Positions 11,501-20,700 of a stretch of DNA of 64,000 bases are shown one piece after another. The DNA comes from Theristus sp. LFF4_11 (lineage: Eukaryota > Nematoda > Chromadorea > Monhysterida > Xyalidae): NCBI GenBank assembly GCA_030248135.1, contig JASANC010002016.1, positions 1-64,000 on the forward strand. The letters are read 5' to 3'. Positions within the stretch are counted from its first letter, which is position 1; each line of letters starts with the position of its first letter. The notes under the pieces are model-generated. The model searched no databases. It was not told where the DNA came from and saw only the letters and a program-made list of their open reading frames with translations. Made by a program: the position numbers and the translations under genes.

Positions 11501-14500
11501 TCAACGAATTGCGAGAAGTCAATTTTATATTCTGTTTATTTTTGTAACCAAACTAGCAGAACATGTGCAACGGAACACACACACCATTCACATAGAAACG
11601 ACAGAATTGTTTCTGGTGTTCACTTTGCTGAAAAAGATTTTTTGAACTTTTTTTTGATCATACCGTATTACCTCCAATAAACCCTCACGGGGGATTAATA
11701 CATCAGCGACTTAGTTTGTCCTGATTGGTTCTTCTAGTATAACACCACACAATCACGCAACAACCCAAAAAGAGTCAAAAATCCAAAAACCATAAATATT
11801 GGGTTACTGTAGCAAAATTTTGCATCGATACTTACTTTTTCGAATTCAGCGTAAAAGGTTACCTTAATACCCGTTTTTGGATTTTTGTCACCGTTGATCC
11901 GCAATTTGTCATACCAGGAAATACCCTGGGCAGAACTGAAGCGCTAAAATGTTAACAACATTATTTATTGGAACTCGCCACCAATCACAGCACAACAGAT
12001 AACTAAAAAGTTTAATTGCTGCAAGTTTCAATAGTTCAAAATGTTTTAGTTATGAATATCAGTCGTTTAATTTTTTGGCAGATTTTTATCACTCTACTTT
12101 TATACTGAAATGGGAGACGATAGAAAGAATTCGAAGGAAGAGAAGAAGAAGAAACAAAAATACGAAGAGAAGAAGAAGAAACAACAAAAATACGAAGTTG
12201 AAATGTCAGTAGATTCCAGTGTGAGCAGCTCAGAACCGCAACAGTCGGAACATCATGAACAAGCTGATCTTGAAGAAACGGTCTCAGAGTGCAAAGACCT
12301 TCTGGAATGTTTCATCTGCTGTTGTTGCTGTGAAGACGATGAATGAACAGTGACGCAAAAAACTGATGTTCTTCACACTGATGTGGACTTTACGTGATTC
12401 GAGATATTGATTTTTTGCAGAGTTTCGATCGTTGTTAATCACGAACTTTACCCGATTGTTTGTTCACCCTAATTTGTTTTTTAAAACTTGCATGCTGCCA
12501 GGCAATCCAGGAAACCAATCAAAATGGATTCTAAATTGATATTCGAATTTTCAAATAAATCAAACTTCGAATCGAAATCATTTCAACGTTAATTTTTTCT
12601 ACCGTTGCATAATTTGTGTGTTTTATACAGGGTGTTTCAGAAATAGTAGGTAGGTGTTTGACGCGATATTTTTCGAGTTGTGTTGAACCATATTCAATGA
12701 AATTTTAGACGTTGTTCAGGAAGACTAAACTTAGATTTGTGCAAAATTTCAGACTTATTCCTTCGCCTGCACACGAATGACATAGCAAAATACAAAAAGT
12801 TTCAAAAATGGTCCAGATGTACGGTTTCAAGTACAAATCAAGGAGAACGCGTAAAACGCTGCTGTAACTGACGTCAACGCCACGTTCTGATAGTTCAAGT
12901 GATGTTCGCCGAAGTGACTTGAACGGGCTGTGTTACAGCATTTCTTCAACCCTTTCTGTTTTCCAGGCGGCTCCTTTGCCAACGGTTGTCTAATTCCGAG
13001 GCAAATTGTGAACTGATCCAGTTGACTCAAATCAATCAATCAGCTCTGGAACACGACCAGACTTCGAGTTCCAGTAGAACTGTTTTGCATATCGACAACA
13101 TATTTCGGTTGCATTACCCGTTTGATGGAAATTCTTCACAAGAAACACTCGTTTTCGGTTGGCACTCTGGAGTCCATTGTTGGCTGAAAATGTTCCAGGG
13201 AAAACAATGATAAAAAGGTTTAGCACATTTCAAAAACCGGTAAATATAAAAGCAAAAACAAACAAATCGGATTAAAAAAACATTTTGTAGTCATGCACGC
13301 AACAGTTCGGCTGCATACAAGCTAATGTTTCGCGCCGGTGCCAAACAAGAACCCCCAGGTGCGTGCTGAAATCAATGGCGTGTACAGGTGATTGTATTTC
13401 TCTGAAATTTTGCACAAATCTTCCTGAAGTTCAGTCTTCCTGAACAACTGTCTAAAATTTCATTGAATATGGTCAACACAACTCGAGATGTTGAGAAATA
13501 ACGCGTCAAACACCTACCCACTACTTCTGAAACACCCTGTAGTTTCAAATCCGTCGAAAGACCGTCTCTATACACTTATAAGTTGTGCATTTTTTCAGCA
13601 CGTCCTGAACAGACGTCGTTTGAAACGAAATCCCAACTTTTTGTTAAGCACCGAAATCCCAGAACGCCGATTTCCTTCAATGTAAAAAACCAATTCAAAA
13701 CTAGCGAAACGTTTTCGTTGTTCGTTCAGGGTGCTGGATCAACGTGCTGCTGATAACGCCGGAGAAGGCGATCAAACTCGTCGCAAACGATCGATTCCGC
13801 TACGCGCTCACTGACAAACACGGGCAAGCTGTGTTTTTGGCGGGCTGTTTTGGAATTCAATGAGTTGGCGTTAATGCAATAACACGAAACGTGACGTGAC
13901 GTGCCGTACATGCTACGTGTGTATGACTATGAACGGTAGTATACAACAACACGTGACCTGACGTAACGTGACGTGCGGTGGCGTACGCGCATACGTCAGG
14001 TATTAAACGGTTCTTAAAAAAAGTTTTATAAAACGAGTCGCTGTTGGTAGCTACAAATTATTTACAAAAGCCACTGTTTCGCTTGGTAAACTGCACAGTA
14101 CCATTTTCTCGTGTTCTCAGGAATCTGCCAATCTACCGCCAAATGCTGGCCGGTGGCGGTGCCGGCTTCTGCCAGATCATCGTGACCACTCCGATGGAGC
14201 TGCTGAAAATACAATTGCAGGACGCTGGACGGACAAGTGCGTTTGCGCGGTGTCACAATAGGCACCAAAAGGAATCCTAAAAATTGGCCGGTCTTGTCAA
14301 GTGGATAAACGCAACCACTAAACCAACTTGCTCGTTTCGAAGTGTTGATCGAACAATATTTTTTTCTTTTTCCAATTCTGCGACTCAATGTACGCGTAGC
14401 GAGAAAATCAGTTTCATGCTTGACGCGCGGAAATTTAAGTTTATTGACGTTATCCGAGTCTTTGAGAAAATCAGTCCTTTTGGTACTTGAATTTTCCACG

Positions 14501-16564
14501 CCACACACTAAAACTGACTTCTTTTCTGTAGTCGCACTGGTGAATTTCGTGATATCAGCTGGTTGGTTGGTTTGATAGCACACACAATCACCTAGTGGGT
14601 TATGTTCATGCCATAGAGTACGACAAATTAGCCAGGGTGACTAATACGTTCGGCAAGCGCGCGCATTGAGTCGCAGAACCGAATTGAAAAAAAAACTGAA
14701 AAAAATACCAGTTTGCAATTGGTGCAGCGGCGGCCGGCGGCCAACCGGTGGCGCGCGTGGGCACAACCGAGATGATCAAACGAGTCATGGGCAACAAGGG
14801 GGTGCTCGGACTGTACAAAGGCACCGGCGCCACGATGGCCCGAGACGTCACGTTCTCAGTGATCTACTTCCCGCTGTTCGCGCAGCTCGATCGATTGGTT
14901 TGTGGCACTAGTGTTGCCGCGGTTACAGAAAATGGCGAAAATCAACCACTTTTCTACTGTTACTATAATATTTGTTGTTTTAGTTCTGCGCGCATATATA
15001 GAAAAGCAGTTTCATGCTTGACGCGGGAATTCAAAATTGGTCAAGTGACCCGAGTTAGTGAGATACGGACTGAGTCACGACGACCGGTTTTTTATTGCCC
15101 GCATCGAGCATGAAGAAACTACTTGTCTTTTGACGTGTACGAACGCACACGTCGCAGAACCGCCAGAAAAGACAATAAACCGCAGCGAGTCGAATAGGAA
15201 TGTGTTGCGTCGAATCGCTTCGTGTACGGGCTAGGGATGGCACGGAAAAGAAACCGTTTTTTTATGAAAAAACCGGTTTTTTCTCTTAAAAAGAAACCGT
15301 TTTTTTCACAAATTTTTAGTCGTCGAATCCACCACTCAATTATGTTATTGAGTTCTGATGCCTGTTGGTGACTAGAACACCGTTGATTATTGTTCGCAAA
15401 AACCGACAAGAACAGGTTTTAGCCAGCTTTTCTTGCTCAATTGTGTGTTTGGCAAAATCCAGAGCACTATTCTAAAGCTGGAAAACCGTTTTAGAGATAA
15501 AAGTCCTGTTTTAAAACAGTTTTGAAACCGTGAAAAGAAACCGGTTTCTTTTCACAAAATATAAAAAACCGTTTTTTCCATCTCTAGTGGGCGCATTGCA
15601 GGGTCCACGAAAGTCGGACGGCAGCGGCGATGCGGTGCCTTGGTGGACACTCGCTGCCGGCATTGGCGCTGGTGGATCCGCGTGCCTTGCCGTCACACCG
15701 CTCGATGGTCGTGCCGAAGCTTTATATTGTTTTAGAAGTCATCATATTATCTTGAAGACATGTGTTTTCTTGGCTTTTGCTGTAGTTCTGCAACTGAATA
15801 TTCGACACGGAACGGTCGAACATTAGTTTCATGCGTGACCATGCGCAGCGGTTCATAATCGCTGGTGTGACCCGCCCTGATTCGCTGAGTTTTTGAATGG
15901 TCTTGTGAATTGAATTTTGAATTCCCTGAGATCCCCGAAACCGGCTCACCTCGACGGTTTTGAATTGTCGCATCAAGTGTGAAACGTTTTTCTTTCTGTT
16001 CTATCGACGTCGGCAAACGTATTCAGACGTAGAACGAAAAAGTCAAGATTAGATTAGCTTTGTCGTTGTTCTGTCTATCTGACTTGCAATATGAAAGACC
16101 AAGACAACAACTGACAAACAGGCAATTTTCAGTGGTCAAAACGCGACTGCAACTCCTGAAACGAGGCGTCGGCGAAGTCGCGTACACCGGCATTTTAGAC
16201 GCGTTCATGTGCGTGGTTTTTTGGGTGTTCCATGATTTCACGGTAAACTCTTCGTCTGAAGACCACGCTCTATCATCAACAGCCAATGCACCCCTGGCCA
16301 GCAGCCATACACCCACACCGCCGCTGACGCATCAGTCATCATCCACATCCTGACAAGTTCCAACAGATCACGTATACATTAAATTGACTGTTTCGTTTGT
16401 GCAGGCGCATCCCGCGGCTCGAAGGCTGGCGCGCGCTGTTCAAGGGCGGCCTCAGTCGGATGCTCGTGATCGCGCCGCTGTTCGGCATCGCGCAGGTCGT
16501 CTACTTTGTCGGCGTCGGCGAGTTCCTCATGGGCATCGACAAATCAAAACAGTATCGACATTGA
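8563..16564 (+). CDS. SLC25A22: Mitochondrial glutamate carrier (SLC25A22/SLC25A18 type)
   Basis: Inner-membrane carrier for glutamate/proton symport into mitochondria. Exons: 8563-8580, 8793-8923, 9103-9158, 13730-13823, 14121-14236, 14728-14897, 15602-15707, 16133-16208, 16405-16564. Phases join into 308 aa, near the usual 320. The three carrier repeats show PLDLVKTR (exon 2), PMELLKIQ (exon 5) and PLDVVKTR (across exons 7-8). GC-type signatures are [32 protein letters not shown] and [15 protein letters not shown]. Intron 3 is 4.6 kb and full of transposons plus a possible nested small gene. Intron 4 appears to use a GC donor (GG|GCAAGC) at 13824. The ATG at 8563 follows the EXOSC7 stop by 510 bp. 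The symbol names the subfamily; A18 and A22 cannot be separated here. Confidence 0.93.
9670..9880 (-). repeat. tRNA-derived SINE family 2, copy in glutamate-carrier intron 3
   Basis: Matches 19695-19915, including TTCCGGAAACCC versus TTCCGAAAACCC and a shared TAGTTTCTCC-like region. On the minus strand a B-box-like GAGTTCGAACCTC is followed by the SINE body, giving a tRNA-derived head. The two copies are diverged. I infer a SINE; no poly-A tail is evident. Confidence 0.55.
10013..11292. mobile_element. Tc1/mariner-like non-autonomous element with TA target duplication
   Basis: TIRs AAGGCGCGTTTAGCAATTAG and its reverse complement are flanked by TA on both sides (10011-10012 and 11293-11294). 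The interior consists of permuted copies of GTCGTTCTAAATxC, AATTCTAATTCGCGT and CGTGCGCACGGAC motifs in both orientations, so much of it is self-complementary. A CAAA microsatellite lies inside. No transposase frame is visible. The empty site at about 11461-11475 supports transposition. Confidence 0.75.
10683..10770. repeat. CAAA/CAAG microsatellite
   Basis: About 20 consecutive CAAA units with a few CAAG and CGAA variants. Open frames crossing it on both strands encode repeats of lysine-threonine-asparagine-glutamine or cysteine-leucine-phenylalanine-valine and are not genes. Confidence 0.95.
11664..11716. repeat. Short fragment of the G-tract element family
   Basis: ACCGTATTACCTCCAATAAA then CCTCACGGGGGATTAATACA and CAGCGACTTA matches the start of the larger copies at 48130 and 57887. 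Only about 50 bp is recognisable here. Confidence 0.6.
12110..12346 (+). CDS. Possible nested single-exon small gene: charged protein with Cys-rich tail
   Basis: A 78-codon frame lies in intron 3 of the glutamate carrier, same strand. The product starts [15 protein letters not shown], has a lysine/glutamate-rich first half with two KYE-type repeats, a serine/acidic middle, and ends with a five-cysteine cluster in [13 protein letters not shown]. Such a cluster suggests palmitoylation or metal binding, which is inference. The bias differs from the surrounding repeats, and the region has no transposon signature. AATAAA occurs about 210 bp downstream (12555). I do not recognise the family. It may be a retrocopy or a chance frame. 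Confidence 0.4.
   Translation: MGDDRKNSKEEKKKKQKYEEKKKKQQKYEVEMSVDSSVSSSEPQQSEHHEQADLEETVSECKDLLECFICCCCCEDDE
12628..13539 (-). mobile_element. Mariner-like element with decayed transposase remnant
   Basis: TIRs start CAGGGTGTTTCAGAAATAGT at 12628 and end in the reverse complement CTGAAACACCCTG at 13539, with TA on both sides. The TIRs stay similar for about 120 bp. On the minus strand, 13032-13226 encodes a helix-turn-helix-like segment including [19 protein letters not shown], resembling DNA-binding N termini of mariner-related transposases. The frame then stops and shifts at about 13035, so the element is non-functional. Family assignment from the HTH is tentative; the TIRs and TA flanks are direct observations. 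Confidence 0.75.
13900..14000. repeat. ACGTGAC-rich short tandem motif
   Basis: Repeated CACGTGAC, GACGTGAC and GACGTGCGG motifs cluster in intron 4 of the glutamate carrier just after exon 4. This looks like degenerate microsatellite sequence; no function is evident. Confidence 0.4.
14376..14679. mobile_element. MITE family D, copy in glutamate-carrier intron 5
   Basis: Ends are TTCTGCGACTCAATG and CATTGAGTCGCAGAA (imperfect inverted repeat). The interior has CAGTTTCATGCTTGACGCG, which recurs in copies at 18626-18752, 31977-32160, and partially at about 14985-15095, 15785-15870 and 23745-23845. Every copy I found is in an intron. Confidence 0.65.
15232..15586. mobile_element. Short hAT-like MITE in glutamate-carrier intron 6
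   Basis: Ends TAGGGATGG and CCATCTCTA resemble the ends of the elements at 4503 and 33925, and the interior has the same style of AACCGGTTTTTT-type motifs. The 8-bp flanks (GTACGGGC and GTGGGCGC) match at only 5 of 8 positions, so the target duplication is unproven. Length 355 bp. Confidence 0.55.
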
Positions 16565-17787
16565 GTGAATTGGTGTTTTTTTGGGGGGGGGGGCTTTTGG
16601 ATTGGGAGAACGGTTTCCGGGTGATGTGCTGATTGGCTAAAGTCGCACACTATAGCCGATCAGTGTGATTGGCAGGTTGTTTCTTGAAGAACCACTGTCA
16701 CCGAACCGGAAGTGTAAAACGCTACGTGTTGTCCGGAACTGCGGTTTTTTCTTCCAAATGCTGGTTTCAGGACGCCAATTTTAGAGTTTGCCAAGTATAT
16801 TGCACATTCTTGAAATAACCATCATGTTTTAGGAGCTTTGTTTTTTTTCTGTCTGCTATTGGCAGTGCGCTTTTTCCAGTGACTTCAGATTTAGTGGCTT
16901 TTCAGATTTTATTTTGGTTGTGTTGTGTAAATTTTTTTGTTAGTTTGTTTATTGTACATTTTGATGTTTTCGTGTGATACATAGTGGAAGTGATACTGTA
17001 GTTTTATCTTTGTCAAAACGAAACATGTCATTTGATTTCCTGCCAGTAGTTTTACGTTTTTTACTAGTCTAAAGTTGAACGCAAATCTTTACTTGTGGAG
17101 TGCTTTGAAATCTCAGTTGTTTATTCATGAATAAACATAATTCCATGAGAAAAAAATAAAAAAAAGTGCTGCGAATGTTTTTTGTTGCTTTCTATTTTGT
17201 TATGAATAGCAGGGTTCAAAGATTCCCGCACGATGGTGTAACATTGTGTGATCGAGTAAACAATATTTGTTGTTTTGTCTTCTGACGTTTTTGAAGTGAA
17301 AACAAGCGAAAGCGCAATATACAGAATCTGCATTTTTTCAATAGACACTCATAACACGAGTTCATGAAAACGAAAACTCACGCGATTTCATTTTTCAAAT
17401 CACCGTTAAATATTGAGCTAAAACATTCAACTCCATTCATTACCTTGGCAACCGCCATTGCAACATCAGGTTTGGTTGACGGATTAACGGGTCAATGTGA
17501 CTGAGACTATTGCTGCAGAATTGCGTCATCTACTGATAGATAATCATGATGATACTTACAGTCACATTGCGTAATTTTGAATCAGCACCAGTCAACCACG
17601 AATTTGCAGTCATGCAACGAACGCATAAACAAATTCGAAACAATTCCAAATTCCTCATCGCATCATTTCAGAAAACGCGTGAAAATGTAGATCTATCGAA
17701 TTGCAAAAAACAACAAATGCACACAACTCTGAAGTGAATAAAACAACAATTTGGAACTGAATAACGACAACGTGAACAATCAAACGG
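16565..17787. other. Intergenic region between the glutamate carrier and GTPBP1
   Basis: This 1.2-kb stretch has no supported gene. A G-run lies at 16582-16592. AATAAA at 17130 could end the carrier transcript, about 565 nt after the stop. The rest is T-rich 3'-UTR-like sequence and probably the GTPBP1 promoter. No other regulatory element is recognised. Confidence 0.5.
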
Positions 17788-20700
17788 ATGGCCGGTATTT
17801 TGGATCAGACGCCGTCGTCGGCGCGCGATCCGGCCAGTTTGTTCGCTGATGCCGCTGAGGACATGATGCTGGAGAGCCACGGCGGCGAACAGTCGGTAAT
17901 GTGCTTGTTGGATTTTGGTTGATTTGACACGGTTGGTGTGAGAGCGAAGGCATGCCTCCGCCAGCTATTCAGCTTAATTGTAGTTCAGTATGTAAATGAA
18001 TTAGCGGTGGAATAAAATTTGAATGAATTGAATGAATGAATGAATGAATAAACTGAAGAAGCAGATACAGTCGAACTCCAAATTATGGGCAATCAGCTGA
18101 TTGGGGTTGGTGATTGCTTTATGAATTATTTATGAATTTACAGTGATGCACGCTTTATTTGCATTGAAGACATCGCCCCATCGCAGTGCCTGCAGGGAAC
18201 GGAAAGCATGCATGCACGTGATCACCAACCAATCAGCTGATTGCCTATAATTCGTACATGTTCGTGTGTATGTTGAAACCATGTGAGCTGCTGAGTTCCA
18301 CTGCACACGTGCAAACTCACAAATCAAAGAGAAACCCTTGCGAAATTCGCAGTTCTCGTTTTCAGTCGGCCGGAATCGAGCGATCGAGTTCGGTTGGCGA
18401 CGACGACGAGGACGAGCAGATGCACAGTCGCCTGTTCGACAAGACTGCGCTGGTGCGGCCAACTGCGGATGAAATGGATGTGCTCTTGGACAGGCTGCAG
18501 CTGAGGTGACGGCACGCTGCGATGTGCTGTGTTTCTGGATACTTAGCGGTTTTCGCCTACGTGTGGGCGAAACATGAGCGGGCGTTGCAAAGAGGCACCG
18601 CTACTACTATTTTTTTTTATTTTGGTCCCGAGACTCAATGCGCGCAAAGATAGGTAAACACTATCATGAATGACGCGGGAATTCAAAATTGCAAAGTGAT
18701 CCGAGTCTTCTAAATAGGGCCGAGTCGTACGTCTGCACACGCATTGAATCGCAAATTGATAAATAACTGACTGTTGTGCTTGGAATTACTTGAAAATTAT
18801 TTTTGTGCATGCGAATTATTTGCGCATGTGATCAGTTTCATGTTATTTGTTTCGTTTTTTTTCATTCAGGTTACGAGAGGGCCGTGGCGAGTGCATCTAC
18901 GAATTGGGCGTAGCGGAACATGCTGATGATCAGGGTTGGTCCCGTTTTTCGCTTTGATGTTTTACCAAGGGTAATGATTTCTGATGCTTTGCTGCTCACA
19001 TTTTGCTGGAGCATCTTCTGCATGTCCACATGGTTCATTGTGTTTCGCCAAACGCAGGCTACTCTGATAAAACTACCAGGGTTTGCATAGGAAATAAAAA
19101 CTTTTTTCGAAAATAATGATGAAAAACAAGTTTGGAAACATATAACCAGCCTTGGTTACTTCTCGAGCCCTTGCTAAAACATTGTCCAGGCACTCGCTGT
19201 GTCAGTCCACGACCAGTCCAAAATTAACCAGCACGGACATCGCATGACATAACAACGTACAGTGTAACTGTATAACATATGCAACTAGCTGAATGGTTGC
19301 AAGTCACAAGTCATGTAAAGCGCCATTCATGGAGGTTGACGCACGCTGAAGCGCGCTGACGCGCTTCATTTCGCTACACATTCACGAAGCAAACAAACAG
19401 CGCGCGCTTGCATGAATGGGCCTTAACGCATAGATTCTCTGCAAGCCAAACTCCGCCTCCACAGCAATTGATGCTCAGACAATGCACGCATCAACCAATC
19501 AACCAAACTTTAGGCATCAGCCTAAGCGAGCTCGAGGCGTCCGAGCGAACCCTGATCGATCTCGCTCAACAGGCGGGCGCTGCGGCCGTGCAACTGAGGA
19601 GACGGCAGCTCGCCGATAAAACCTGGGTCGGCGACTTTCTCGTGCGCAAATTGGTCAGTCACCGAGACGTTTGGGGAATAATTTTAAAAAGTTTTTTTTA
19701 TCGCACCAGTTCCGAAAACCCAAAATTACCAAACTCCGGCGGAAACAGGCAAATACTGCCGCTGACCCAATATACGCTCAGCTCAGGAGAGAGCAGACCA
19801 TTTGTTCAATTAGTCACCTTTTATTTTCTCCACGTATGTGTCCTGTCCACGGCCAGGTTCTCGAACTGTCCACCTGCAGAACGGTAGACAGAAGTGCTAC
19901 ACCTGCGCTACAGTCAGGACAAATAATTACCACTTACAAGAGAAATTATGAAAGTCGTTGTTGTTCGTTCTCGTTGCCGCAACTGCGGACGGGTGTCACA
20001 GCAATTCCACCGTCAGGCCAGGCGTTATTGTTTCCGTTCGCAGAATGACGAGCAAGACTTCATCGAGGTGCGTGTCGCCGTCGTCGGCAACGTGGACGCC
20101 GGCAAATCGACGTTGCTCGGCGTGTTGACGCACGGCGAACTGGACAACGGCAGGGGCCATGCGAGGCTGAAGTTGTTCAGGTGTGTTTGGTGGTTTTTTG
20201 TGTTTGGAGGGCAGCAGGTTTTGTGGATGTAAAAGGTGGTGTTCGCACGTGTGACTGGCTGAAAAAACTGAGCTAAAAGCTCTAGGGAAGACAAGGCCCA
20301 TGGCCTTTTTGGTGATCAAAATGGCATACCAGAGAGTGTTTTGTCTGAATCGCACTCGACGTTTCGACATTTTCCCGATGATAGCTAGCTGCATGATTTT
20401 TCGAAAAAAAAACATGAGATAAAAACGGTTTTTTCTACTAAATTGCGCAGGCACAAACACGAAGTGGAGAGCGGACGCACCTCCTCCGTCGGCAACGACA
20501 TTCTCGGCTTCGATTCTCGCGGCCAAATCGTCAACAACCCTGATCCGCACGACGGCCGACTGGACTGGACGAAGATTTGCGCAAACGCCGCAAAGGTTGG
20601 TGCTTGTTTCATTTCATTTTTCACAGCTCCAGATTCAAGAAACACGGAGCCCCGAAACACCCGGTGGTTCCGAAGGGTGTATGGACGGCTAGTGTGTCCC

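Larger units (their letters stand above)
9925..11528. repeat. Direct repeat, one copy filled and one copy empty of a transposon
   Basis: A unit containing GAGTGCCTC, TGTTGACATGATTTTTTT, GACGTCTGTATTAGTCAGCA, then GGAAGGTCGTAGGTGTTTG occurs twice. The first copy is split by the element at 10013-11292. The second (about 11375-11528) is continuous across the same point, reading GTCAGCATTAGGAAGG. It is therefore a paralogous empty site for that element. Confidence 0.8.

Noticed and set aside
3139..16564. Operon of EXOSC7 and glutamate carrier with trans-splicing
   Set aside because: The 510-bp gap and a candidate poly(A) signal fit separate genes, and no spliced-leader acceptor is convincing before 8563.
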